A DNA stretch of 22,119 nucleotides from CAYFNK01 sp964393215 (GCA_964393215.1 CAYMSW010000009.1:1-22119), one strand, 5' to 3'. Numbered from the stretch's first letter, positions 1 to 7,689 are shown. Translations and numbers: made by a program. The notes: a model not told the origin generated them from the sequence alone.

Positions 1-2378
1 TTAATGTTCTTTATCCAATGGGTTATGATTCTTTTGGTTTACCTGCTGAGAATGCTGCAATTAAAGCTAAGATACATCCTAAGAAATATACTGAGAAATC
101 TGTTAATAATTTTATTAAGCAACAGAAAGAGTTAGGAATAAGTTATGATTGGAGCAGATTGATAAAAACCTCTGATGAAGATTACTATAGATGGAATCAG
201 TACTTGTTCTTGCAGTTTATGAAGAAGGGTTTGGTTTACCGTAAGAAATCGACTGTCAATTGGTGTCCAAAATGTAAAACTGTTTTGGCTAATGAGCAGG
301 TTCATAATGGAAAGTGCTGGAGACATGAAACCACAGACGTTATTGAGAAGAGTTTAGAGCAGTGGTTCATTAAGACAACTAAATATGCTGATGAATTATT
401 GAAAGATATTTCTAAATTAGATTGGCCTGACAGAATAAAATCTATGCAGGAAAATTGGATTGGAAAGAGTAAGGGAACTATGGTTAAGTTCAAAATTAAA
501 GATTCAAATGAACACATAGAAGTTTTTACTACAAGACCTGATACATTGTATGGTGTTACATTTTTAGTTTATTCAATACAGCATCCAAAAATTCTGGAGT
601 TAAGTTCTGGAACTAAGGAAGAGAAAAAAGTAAAAGAGTTTTTGAAGAATGTTCCTAAGCAAAGTCAAGAATCAAAAGATAAGGAAGGAGTTTTTATTGG
701 CAAATATGCTGTTCATCCATTTACTGGAGAAGAGATTCCGATTTATGCTTCTAATTTTGTCGTTGCGGATTATGCTACTGGTGTTGTAATGGCTGTTCCT
801 GCGCATGATCAAAGAGATTTTGAGTTCTCTAAGAAATATGGTGTTGCAATTAAAGTTGTTATACAAAATAAAAATAAGGATTTGAGGGCTGGTGATTTGG
901 AAAGAGCTTATACCGGCGAGGGAGAGTTAGTTAGCTCTGGAGAGTTTACTGGAATGAATAGTAAGAAAGCTATTGATGAAATTTCTAAGTTCTTGAAAGA
1001 TAATAAGTTAGGAAGTGTTAAGACTCAATATAAGTTGAGAGATTGGTTGGTTTCTAGACAGAGATATTGGGGAACTCCGATTCCAATTATTTATTGTGAT
1101 AAGTGTGGTGCTGTTCCTGATGAAAAATTACCTGTTAGATTGCCGGACAAAGTTAGTTTTGGAAAAGGAAATCCTTTGGAAACTAGTAAGAGCTTTGTTA
1201 ATGCTAAATGTCCTAAGTGTAAAGGCAATGGAAGAAGAGAAACAGATACTATGGATACTTTCTTTGACAGTAGTTGGTATTTCTTGAGGTATTGTGATTC
1301 TAAGAATAAGAAGGAGCCTTTTGCTAAGAGTAAAGCTAAGTATTGGGTGCCTGTTGATCAATACATTGGTGGTGCCGAGCACGCCTGTATGCATCTAATT
1401 TATGCTCGTTTCTTTGTTAAGGCTTTGAGAGATTTAGGTTTTGTTAAGTTTGATGAGCCGTTCAAGAAGTTGTTCAATCAAGGAATGTTGCACAAAGATG
1501 GTTATGTAATGTCAAAGTCTAGAGGCAATGTTGTTTTACCTGAAAAAGTTTCTAAGAAATATGGAATAGATACTGCTAGGTTGTACTTAGTCTCGATTGC
1601 TTCTCCAGATAAAGATACTGAGTGGACTGAAAAAGGTGTTGAAGGAAGTTATAGATTTATGAGCAGAGTTTATGATTATTTCAAGAAAGTAAAGGTTGGT
1701 AAGTCCAGTCAAAGAGTTGAAAGCAAAGTTAATTCCGCAATAAAAGAAGTTACTGAAGATATTGAGAATTTCAAATACAATTTAGCAGTGATTAAGATTA
1801 GAACTTTATTTGATTCTTTGGAAGATGAAATAGGTAAAAAAGATTTGGAAAGTGTTGTTAAATTAATTAGTCCGTTCTGTCCACATATTGCTGAGGAAAT
1901 TTGGAGTAAATATGGAAGAGGTTTTGTTTCTTTGGAAAAGTGGCCGAAATATAATGCTAAGAAAATAAATAAAGAGTTTGATGCTGTTGACGATTTTGTC
2001 GCTTCTTTGGATAGAGATTTGGCTGCAATTATTAAACTGGTTAAGTTCAAACCAAAGAAGGCTAGAATCTGTGTTGCTGAAGGTTGGAAGTATAAATTCA
2101 TTAATGATTTGAAGAAAACTGTTGTTAAGACTAGAAATGTAAGTGATGTTATTAAGAAAACTATTGATGGGAAACATAACAAAGATATTTCTAGGATGGT
2201 TCCTTATTATTTGAAGGATGAAAGTAGAATTCCTAAACATGTTTTGAGTCAGAATGTAGAAGTTCAGGTTATTGAAGAAATTTTAAGTGAGTTGAGCGAT
2301 ACTTTTGGTGTAAATATTTCTGTAGAAAAAAATAATGAAAAAGCAATGCCGGGCAAGCCGGCAATAATTTTAGAATAA
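1..2378 (+). CDS. leuS: Leucyl-tRNA synthetase, 5'-truncated by the window edge
   Basis: Charges tRNA-Leu with leucine (class I aminoacyl-tRNA synthetase). The frame is open from base 3 with no start; the first visible residues already belong to the catalytic fold (PMGYDSFGLPAENAA), so the HIGH motif lies upstream. Numbering from the ATG at 18: zinc-type CPKC at 83-86; CP1 editing domain about 150-330 with TTRPDTLYG (171-179) and VPAHDQRDFEF (260-270); DWLVSRQRYWG (342-352); MDTFFDSSWYFLRY (412-425); YIGGAEHA (449-456); a KMSKS-loop variant VMSKS (497-501); anticodon-binding helices with PFCPHIAEEIW (619-629). The FGLPAEN and VDQYIGG motifs are those of bacterial LeuRS. From about residue 660 the tail (ARICVAEGWKYK, then AMPGKPAIILE) instead resembles the C-terminal domain of archaeal LeuRS. 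Its stop codon abuts the convergent ferritin gene's stop with no spacer. Confidence 0.96.
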   Translation, partial: NVLYPMGYDSFGLPAENAAIKAKIHPKKYTEKSVNNFIKQQKELGISYDWSRLIKTSDEDYYRWNQYLFLQFMKKGLVYRKKSTVNWCPKCKTVLANEQVHNGKCWRHETTDVIEKSLEQWFIKTTKYADELLKDISKLDWPDRIKSMQENWIGKSKGTMVKFKIKDSNEHIEVFTTRPDTLYGVTFLVYSIQHPKILELSSGTKEEKKVKEFLKNVPKQSQESKDKEGVFIGKYAVHPFTGEEIPIYASNFVVADYATGVVMAVPAHDQRDFEFSKKYGVAIKVVIQNKNKDLRAGDLERAYTGEGELVSSGEFTGMNSKKAIDEISKFLKDNKLGSVKTQYKLRDWLVSRQRYWGTPIPIIYCDKCGAVPDEKLPVRLPDKVSFGKGNPLETSKSFVNAKCPKCKGNGRRETDTMDTFFDSSWYFLRYCDSKNKKEPFAKSKAKYWVPVDQYIGGAEHACMHLIYARFFVKALRDLGFVKFDEPFKKLFNQGMLHKDGYVMSKSRGNVVLPEKVSKKYGIDTARLYLVSIASPDKDTEWTEKGVEGSYRFMSRVYDYFKKVKVGKSSQRVESKVNSAIKEVTEDIENFKYNLAVIKIRTLFDSLEDEIGKKDLESVVKLISPFCPHIAEEIWSKYGRGFVSLEKWPKYNAKKINKEFDAVDDFVASLDRDLAAIIKLVKFKPKKARICVAEGWKYKFINDLKKTVVKTRNVSDVIKKTIDGKHNKDISRMVPYYLKDESRIPKHVLSQNVEVQVIEEILSELSDTFGVNISVEKNNEKAMPGKPAIILE

Positions 2379-2648
2379 TTAATGTTTTGTATCTACTTTT
2401 CCTTTGAATAAATATTCTTTCAATTCTTTGTTTAGGTTTTTGTCCTTTTGTCTAAGCCACTCAAGAAGCATTGCTGCGTGTTCTTTCTCTTCATCTGAGT
2501 TATGTAGAAGTATTTTTCTTAGATTTGCATCTTTGCAGACATCTGCCCTTTGGTTGTATGCATTAACAGCTTCCATCTCTTCGTTTAAAGATTCTATTGC
2601 TATTTTTATATCATGTGTTTCTTTTTTTATTCCGTCTTCATATTTCAT
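2379..2648 (-). CDS. Encapsulated-ferritin-like (EncFtn) protein
   Basis: An 89-residue two-helix ferritin-like protein. EncFtn proteins oxidise Fe(II) at a di-iron site formed between two subunits and in known cases deliver iron into an encapsulin shell. Visible here: helix 1 with E23, E26 and Y31 (EEMEAVNAYNQRAD), helix 2 with DEEKEHAAMLLEWLRQ carrying the ExxH pair E54/H57, then a short KELKEYLF segment. The spacing matches the iron ligands recalled for Rhodospirillum rubrum EncFtn (E31, E34, Y39, E62, H65, all offset by 8); the Trp of that family's entry site is Ala here. The C-terminus (FKGKVDTKH) shows no obvious encapsulin-targeting peptide and no encapsulin gene is in the window. The start lies 2 bp after the alaS stop, so the two are probably cotranscribed. 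A related rubrerythrin-like protein is the alternative, but length and motif order favour EncFtn. Confidence 0.85.
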   Translation of the reverse strand: MKYEDGIKKETHDIKIAIESLNEEMEAVNAYNQRADVCKDANLRKILLHNSDEEKEHAAMLLEWLRQKDKNLNKELKEYLFKGKVDTKH

Positions 2649-2650
2649 TT

Positions 2651-4390
2651 TTACTCCAATATTGCTTTTATTCTTCTTACTCCTGAAGATGAACTTTGTT
2701 CTTTTACTATTTTAAATTTTCCTAAATCTTTTGTGTTTTCTACATGAGGTCCAGTGCATAACTCTTTGGAGAATTTTCCTATTGTGTAAACTGTTACATT
2801 GTCTCCGTAGCTAAATTGTCCTATTATTCCTTTCTTTTGTGCTTGTTCGTATGTCATTTCTTCTCTAATTACTGGTATTTTTTCTTTTATTTTTTTGTTA
2901 ACTATGTTTTCCACTTTCTTTATTTCTTGTTCATTTAATTTTCTGTCGAAATTGAAGTCGAATCTTAATCTTTCTTTTGTTATGTTGCTTCCTCTCTGTT
3001 TTATGCCTTTTCCTAGGACTTCTTGTAATGCTGATAACAATAGATGTGTTGCAGTGTGGTATTTTACGGTTTCTTCAGATTGATCTGCAAGTCCCGATCC
3101 GAATCTTCCTTTTGTTGCGGTTCTTGAAAGTTCTTGATGTTTTTTTAGTTCTTTGTAGAATCCGTTAACATCAACCTTGATTTTTCTTTCTTGTGCAAGT
3201 TCTTCTGTCATTTCAATTGGGAAACCGAATGATTGGAATAGTAGGAATGAGTCTTTTCCTGATATTTTTTTATTCTTTGAAAATTTTTCAAATCTCCTTA
3301 ATCCTTTTTCTAACCCTTGCATGAATTTATCTTCTTCTTTCAGAATTTCTTCAACTATTGTTTTTTTGTTCTTCTTTATTTCTGGATAATCTTTTTTGTT
3401 TACTTCAATCGTTGCCTCTACTACCTCTTTTAGATATCCTTCTTTTGGTTTTAATTTTCTTGCATGTCTTATTGCAGTTCTAATTAATCTTCTAAGAACA
3501 TAACCTTGATCTAAATTCCCAGGGGTTATTCCATCGTTTATTATGAATACGGATGCTCTCAAGTGGTCTGCAATTTTTCTTCTTGATTCTTCATAATCGT
3601 TTTTTATTTTGGAAACTGATTTTATTTTACTCATTACTGGTTTTAGTAAACTCGATTCGTAAACAGATTCCTTTTTTTCTAGAATTGTGTAAGATCTTTC
3701 GAAGCCAAATCCAGTGTCAACGTTTTTTTGTTTTAATTCTGTGTATTTTCCTTTCTCATTTTTATTGTACTGCATAAAAACATCGTTCCAGATTTCTACC
3801 CAGCGTTTATCTTTTGGATCAAACTTCTTTGGTGTTTTTTGCTTTGCTATCCAGTAGAACATTTCTGTGTCAGGACCACAAGGGCCCGTTTTTCCTGCTG
3901 GGCCCCAAAAGTTGTCCTCCTGTCCAAGGTAAGCTATTCTTTCTTTAGGGATTCCGAGTTTTTCCCATATCTTTGCACTTTCTGTATCTTTTGGAACATC
4001 TTTGTTTCCTTTGAAAACTGAAACTGCTAGCTTTTCTTTTGGGAAGCCTAGCCATTTTTTATCTGTCATGAATTCGAAGCTCCAAGATATTGCTTCTTCT
4101 TTCCAATAATCTCCTAGAGACCAATTACCAAGCATTTCAAAGAACGTTAAGTGGGTATCATCGCCTACTTCTTCTATGTCTCCCGTTCTTATGCATTTTT
4201 GATTATTAACTAGTTTTTTTCCTTGTGGATGTTTTTGCCCAAGTAGGTAAGGAACTAATGGATGCATTCCTGCTGTTGTGAACAAAACTGTAGGATCATT
4301 TTCAGGAACAAGTGGAGAATTTTGTATTTCTTTGTGCCCTTTTTTCTTAAAGAATTCGATATACTTCTTTTTTAATTCTGAAGATTTCAT
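2651..4390 (-). CDS. alaS: Alanyl-tRNA synthetase, short form without C-terminal C-Ala domain
   Basis: Class II synthetase that charges tRNA-Ala. Visible in order: N-terminal catalytic core with FTTAGMHPLVPYLLG (37-51) and motif 2 THLTFFEMLGNWSLGDYW (79-96); motif 3 DTGFGFER (225-232); the tRNA-recognition helical region; and an editing domain with the zinc/editing residues HTATH (445-449) and CTGPH (545-549). The protein stops at residue 579, just after the GVRRIKAI segment that ends the editing domain, so the dimerising DHHA1/C-Ala domain (full-length enzymes are roughly 850-900 residues) is absent. Motif 2 with FFEMLGNW and the TTAGM segment are bacterial-like rather than the archaeal type. 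A TATA box (4411-4420) lies 25 bp ahead of the ATG and there is no Shine-Dalgarno, so the mRNA is probably leaderless. Likely heads a two-gene unit with the ferritin-like gene. Confidence 0.95.
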   Translation of the reverse strand: MKSSELKKKYIEFFKKKGHKEIQNSPLVPENDPTVLFTTAGMHPLVPYLLGQKHPQGKKLVNNQKCIRTGDIEEVGDDTHLTFFEMLGNWSLGDYWKEEAISWSFEFMTDKKWLGFPKEKLAVSVFKGNKDVPKDTESAKIWEKLGIPKERIAYLGQEDNFWGPAGKTGPCGPDTEMFYWIAKQKTPKKFDPKDKRWVEIWNDVFMQYNKNEKGKYTELKQKNVDTGFGFERSYTILEKKESVYESSLLKPVMSKIKSVSKIKNDYEESRRKIADHLRASVFIINDGITPGNLDQGYVLRRLIRTAIRHARKLKPKEGYLKEVVEATIEVNKKDYPEIKKNKKTIVEEILKEEDKFMQGLEKGLRRFEKFSKNKKISGKDSFLLFQSFGFPIEMTEELAQERKIKVDVNGFYKELKKHQELSRTATKGRFGSGLADQSEETVKYHTATHLLLSALQEVLGKGIKQRGSNITKERLRFDFNFDRKLNEQEIKKVENIVNKKIKEKIPVIREEMTYEQAQKKGIIGQFSYGDNVTVYTIGKFSKELCTGPHVENTKDLGKFKIVKEQSSSSGVRRIKAILE

Positions 4391-4410
4391 TAAGCTAAAT
4401 AGAAGATGTT

Positions 4411-4420
4411 GTTTTAAAAG
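4411..4420 (-). promoter_or_regulatory. TATA box of alaS
   Basis: CTTTTAAAAC on the minus strand, centred about 25 bp before the alaS ATG; no Shine-Dalgarno follows, so the message is probably leaderless. Confidence 0.7.
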
Positions 4421-4427
4421 TTTTGTG

Positions 4428-4784
4428 CTAAACTCCTAGTTTTGATAATTTTTCCTTTATTTCTTTGATATCTTGATCTAGTTCTGATTCTTTTTTTGTT
4501 AGGACTTTTTTTGCAGTTCTTCTTGTTGTTGCTTTTTTCTTTGGTTCTATTTCTGGATGTTCAATCATTTCTGGCAGAACTGCTTTTAGAGCATTAACTT
4601 CTTTTGTTATCTTTCTCATTATGGTTCTTAACTTTGTAATTTGGGCAGTTTTTTTAGATTTTAACTTAGAATGATTTTCGGCAAACTTTAGAACTTGAGT
4701 TGCATCTACCGCAGTCTCTAAAATTCTTCTCCTGTAAACATTGGACTCGTTCAAGTTTACATATTCTGCGTTTTTTGACACCAT
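4428..4784 (-). CDS. Conserved-looking small coiled-coil protein, function unknown
   Basis: 118 residues, not recognised. It is a charged, mostly helical protein without signal peptide or membrane segment: an N-terminal stretch rich in Asn and Glu, a long amphipathic helix (about 20-70), a basic linker (PKKKATTRRTAKK, about 81-93) and a second helix rich in Lys and Glu (about 95-118). Its ATG shares the A of the TGA stop of the upstream 169-residue gene (TGATG), which implies translational coupling and a joint role. No promoter of its own is visible. The basic linker could contact nucleic acid, but that is a guess. Confidence 0.8.
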   Translation of the reverse strand: MVSKNAEYVNLNESNVYRRRILETAVDATQVLKFAENHSKLKSKKTAQITKLRTIMRKITKEVNALKAVLPEMIEHPEIEPKKKATTRRTAKKVLTKKESELDQDIKEIKEKLSKLGV

Positions 4785-5293
4785 CAGCCCTCGAAAAGTT
4801 TCTTATCAATTATTACTAGGCTATCTTTTACTTTTTCCATGTCTCTCTTCCAGTTTTCTAGTTCTCTGTCTTCTTCATCCCTGGTTTTGTTTAGTTCGGT
4901 TAGTAATGCTTCTGCATCTCTTATTAGGGATTTTACTTTTTCCATGTGATCTCTTGCGGCCTTGTAATTATCTAATTTTACGAATATTGATCTTCCGCCT
5001 CTTGGCTGAGGCATTGGACTTGATGGTTTAGGTGAGATTGGACTCGAAGGCGTGTTCCTCATTGGAAGCATTGGCTTCCTTTGTGGAATTTCTACTGCCG
5101 GACTTGGTACTGGTGACCTTGAAATTGGCTTATCCATTACTTTTTTTATGTCGCTAAGCTCTCTTTCATAGCTGGGAACTCTTTTTTCATTTGGAAATGG
5201 AGCATTTCTTTCTGTTTCCCCAACTCTGGCCTTCAAATCAGGCAGCTCCTTAGAAAAATCAACCTCTTTTTTCTTTTTTTTGAACCAAGACAT
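4784..5293 (-). CDS. Proline-rich / coiled-coil protein, typical of DPANN orphan families
   Basis: 169 residues, no known function. The N-terminus MSWFKKKKKE is strongly basic with an aromatic WF pair, as in a peripheral membrane anchor. Residues about 57-97 are a Pro/Ser-rich disordered linker (PVPSPAVEIP, SSPMPQP). From about 103 (IFVKLDNY) to 165 there is a long coiled coil containing ELENWKRDMEKVKDSL. I recall similar proteins (short basic start, Pro-rich middle, 'IFV(K/R)xD' before a coiled coil) in Woesearchaeota/Pacearchaeota genomes, but no role is established. The stop overlaps the next gene's start as TGATG. A TATA-like element (5312-5320) lies about 23 bp ahead of the ATG with no Shine-Dalgarno. 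The architecture suggests an adaptor between membrane and a cytoplasmic partner; this is inference. Confidence 0.85.
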   Translation of the reverse strand: MSWFKKKKKEVDFSKELPDLKARVGETERNAPFPNEKRVPSYERELSDIKKVMDKPISRSPVPSPAVEIPQRKPMLPMRNTPSSPISPKPSSPMPQPRGGRSIFVKLDNYKAARDHMEKVKSLIRDAEALLTELNKTRDEEDRELENWKRDMEKVKDSLVIIDKKLFEG

Positions 5294-5311
5294 CTTGTAG
5301 TTACATTTTCG

Positions 5312-5320
5312 TTATTAAAG
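5312..5320 (-). promoter_or_regulatory. TATA-like element of the coiled-coil gene pair
   Basis: CTTTAATAA on the minus strand about 23 bp before the ATG at 5293. A second AT-rich block (5321-5329) lies 32 bp away, so the exact box is unsure. Confidence 0.45.
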
Positions 5321-5378
5321 TATTAAAATCTTTCGATTTATTTTTGCTGATTTTGGGCTGAAATTACCTAACACAAAG

Positions 5379-5388
5379 CTTTTTAAAT
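5379..5388 (+). promoter_or_regulatory. TATA box of tfe
   Basis: CTTTTTAAAT preceded by purine-rich ACAAAG (BRE-like), 37 bp before the ATG; leaves a leader of about 12 nt. Confidence 0.7.
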
Positions 5389-5408
5389 CGATTTTGTTGT
5401 AAATAGTT

Positions 5409-5413
5409 GGGGG
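5409..5413 (+). promoter_or_regulatory. Shine-Dalgarno site of tfe
   Basis: GGGGG seven nt before the ATG, one of few ribosome-binding sites in this mostly leaderless region. Confidence 0.65.
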
Positions 5414-5420
5414 CTTAGTT

Positions 5421-5942
5421 ATGGAACTCACAAAGGAAAAGATAGACAGTCTTATCTCAAATGTAGCTGGCGAGGACGCCGTTCCTATAGTTGGATTTCT
5501 AGTAGAAAATGGCGAAAATGTGTCTGAGTTCGTGATAGCTGAGAACCTTCAGATGGGCATAAATCATGTCAGAAATGCCTTGTATAGGCTCCAAGAGAGC
5601 AATTTGGTGACTTTTTTGAGGAAGAAGGATAAGAAGAAGGGCTGGTATATTTATTACTGGACTTTTAACCCTGTTCAAGCTAAACTTTTAGTGAAGAAGC
5701 TGTATGATGAAAGGCTTGCTACTCTGAGAAAAAGGCTCGAAATGGAGAATGCTGATTTTTTGACTTGTAGGAAGAAGTGTTTGAGATTGAGTTTTGATAA
5801 TGCTTTGGAGAGCGATTTCAGATGTCCTGAATGTGATGGTGTTTTGAAGCAAGTTGATAATAAGAAGCAGATAGCTCAAATAAAGAAAGAATTAGAAGAG
5901 TTAACTAAAGAGAGTTCTGAAGAAGTTGCTGTTAAAGCTTAA
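5421..5942 (+). CDS. tfe: Transcription factor E alpha subunit (TFE)
   Basis: Archaeal homologue of eukaryotic TFIIE-alpha; it assists TBP and TFB in open-complex formation and binds the RNA polymerase clamp. 173 residues: an N-terminal winged helix (about 1-95, with AENLQMGINHVRNALYRLQESNLV and the wing KKDKKKGWYIYYW), a helical linker, then a zinc ribbon with C116, C120, C135 and C138 (TCRKKC and CPEC). The first half-site is CxxxC rather than the usual CxxC. A charged tail follows. A TATA box (5379-5388) and a GGGGG Shine-Dalgarno (5409-5413) fix the start and give a leader of roughly 12 nt, unlike the leaderless majority here. The stop overlaps that of the convergent M50 protease by 4 bp (TTAA). 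Confidence 0.94.
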   Translation: MELTKEKIDSLISNVAGEDAVPIVGFLVENGENVSEFVIAENLQMGINHVRNALYRLQESNLVTFLRKKDKKKGWYIYYWTFNPVQAKLLVKKLYDERLATLRKRLEMENADFLTCRKKCLRLSFDNALESDFRCPECDGVLKQVDNKKQIAQIKKELEELTKESSEEVAVKA

Positions 5943-6505
5943 CCTGGTGGTCCAAAGAATACTTTTGCCCCATCAAATGGTCCGAATGGAATCATGTTAA
6001 AGAAGAACAATAACATATTCAAGTATTTTGACATTCTAAGTGCTGAAAATTGCCATGTTGACCATCTTCTTTTAGATTTTAGTAAATACATTGATCCCAG
6101 CCATAAGACTAGATTTGTTGCAGGACCTGCGAAAGCAATTAGTCTATAGGCTAATCCATTTGTTATTGCTTCCTGTGCTATGCTAACATATCCTGGTGCT
6201 ATAAGTATGAATGGTGATCCAACCAATTTTAGAATTACTCCGATTGCCAAACCCATTGGGAAAAGTTCGAAAGTTGCTGAATATCCGTAACCCATTGCTA
6301 CAAATTTATGAGCTAATTCGTGCAGAACTACTGCTGGTGCAGCTATTAGAATTGCAAACTTGAAATCTCTTAGGTCAAATTTCTTTTTGCGAGTCATATC
6401 GTAAACAGTTCTAGGTCTACTTGGATACAATCCCATGAAAATATATCCTATAACAACGCTCATTATTGCGAAGTTTAAGATTTCGAGTGGTGTAATCAAA
6501 GCCAT
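5939..6505 (-). CDS. M50 family (site-2 type) membrane metalloprotease
   Basis: Intramembrane or membrane-associated zinc protease. 188 residues with about five hydrophobic segments. Catalytic motif HELAH (62-66) sits in a membrane helix after AAPAVV; the second motif NMIPFGPFDG (170-179) gives the third zinc ligand, D178, in the NxxPxxxxDG pattern of S2P/RseP/SpoIVFB. GPATN (127-131) is also typical of the family. No PDZ or CBS domain is attached, so this is a minimal form. The start codon overlaps the end of the nre gene by 10 bp with no good Shine-Dalgarno, so translation probably depends on nre. The substrate is unknown; S2P homologues cleave membrane-tethered regulators or signal-peptide remnants. 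Confidence 0.92.
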   Translation of the reverse strand: MALITPLEILNFAIMSVVIGYIFMGLYPSRPRTVYDMTRKKKFDLRDFKFAILIAAPAVVLHELAHKFVAMGYGYSATFELFPMGLAIGVILKLVGSPFILIAPGYVSIAQEAITNGLAYRLIAFAGPATNLVLWLGSMYLLKSKRRWSTWQFSALRMSKYLNMLLFFFNMIPFGPFDGAKVFFGPPG

Positions 6506-7689
6506 TTGCTTAATCTCGGTTGTTCTTTTATGGTTTTTACTGTCTTGCTTTCGTTTAAAATAGTTTCTATCTCTTCTTTGAATTTATTTTTTGCAAACGC
6601 TTTTGTGTAGTTTAGGGCTAGATGTTCATCTTCAAATTCTATTGGTTCTGAACTAAGAGATGTTCTCGATGCTTCTCTACATACCCAAACTCCTAATGGA
6701 AACCTGTCTTCTTCAGTAATAAATCTTAGAACTAGAACTGATGCTTGTTTTTTTAATTGTTTTAACTTTTCTGCTGCTGGAAGTCTGGATGCATAATATC
6801 CTCCTGCTGTTTCGTCAACGTATCCTTTCCTTCCGTAGAAGTCTTCGTGATCGTGTGCGTAGAAGTTTCCCGTTGTACTCCATGGATTTGCTTTGAAAGG
6901 AACTTCCATTTCAAAAAGTTCGTAACTCCAAACTCCTGGCATGAAAATAAATAGGTAGAAATTTCCCATATAGTATCCTGAATATACTAAAGTTGTTTCT
7001 AATGGTTCGTTGTATTTTATTTCTTTTAGTAATTCTTTTGTAATTGTGTCATCTGTTGCTGTTATTGACCATCTTGTTGGAACCAGTTTTCTGTTTTTTC
7101 TTATTCCTAAGAGCCCAATTGAAAGTATTTTGTGTAAGAAGTTTTCTTCAAATCCTTTGTTGTAGAGTTTATTTATTCCTTGCACTGCTTTTAGATCCCA
7201 GTCTGAAGTTGTTTTGTCTACAACTGTTTTTATTTTTGGATTTTCTGTTAGTTTCATATTTCTTATGTTTGCGTTGTTACTTAGTGGTTTGGTAAATCTG
7301 TTTAATTCTGTAACTGTTTTTGGTTTGTTTTTTAGTTGTACTTCCATATCTACTGGTTTGTGTGCCATGGAAACTTCTTGTGAGAGATTTAGAAATCTAG
7401 AATCGAAAGATTTTATGTTTGATTGGAATCTTGAATTTATTAGTTGTGCTCTGAGTTTTATTATATCTGTATCTCTTAGTTTTTGTTTTACCCATTCTTT
7501 TGGGTTGTCTAGTAGATGTGCATCTTCTTTTCTTTCTACTGGTGAAAGAACTCCAACATTTACTTTTGGATAGCCGAATCTTCCTACGAAGACCGCTGGT
7601 GGAGAATTTCCAAAAAAGTCGTTACTATCTAAATTAAGATTTTCAAAATTAAAACGGATTAACTCTTTTTGTGCATAGCCAGTGGCCAT
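6496..7689 (-). CDS. nre: Nre-family archaeal DNA repair protein
   Basis: Archaea-specific family (Nre_N plus Nre_C) whose Haloferax members have been linked to DNA damage tolerance through PCNA. Diagnostic here: SPPAVFVGRFGYPKVNVGVLSP near the N-terminus (about 29-50), the NreC-type core with GVWSYELFEMEVPFKANPW, and a C-terminal PCNA-interacting (PIP-like) end Q390-PR-L393-SK-W396-L397. The annotated ATG is only 3 bp from a 100-N gap and the frame is still open into it, so the true start and any N-terminal cysteine cluster may lie inside the gap. In the visible part the ATGYAQ segment stands where many family members have Cys residues. Overlaps the downstream M50 protease gene by 10 bp. The promoter must be in the gap, shared with or near that of the divergent MFS gene. 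Confidence 0.9.
   Translation of the reverse strand: MATGYAQKELIRFNFENLNLDSNDFFGNSPPAVFVGRFGYPKVNVGVLSPVERKEDAHLLDNPKEWVKQKLRDTDIIKLRAQLINSRFQSNIKSFDSRFLNLSQEVSMAHKPVDMEVQLKNKPKTVTELNRFTKPLSNNANIRNMKLTENPKIKTVVDKTTSDWDLKAVQGINKLYNKGFEENFLHKILSIGLLGIRKNRKLVPTRWSITATDDTITKELLKEIKYNEPLETTLVYSGYYMGNFYLFIFMPGVWSYELFEMEVPFKANPWSTTGNFYAHDHEDFYGRKGYVDETAGGYYASRLPAAEKLKQLKKQASVLVLRFITEEDRFPLGVWVCREASRTSLSSEPIEFEDEHLALNYTKAFAKNKFKEEIETILNESKTVKTIKEQPRLSKWL

Noticed and set aside
1709..2240. Long antisense open frames under leuS, also under alaS, nre and others
   Set aside because: Low-complexity Ser/Leu/Ile-rich translations, no start signals, fully inside well-supported genes.
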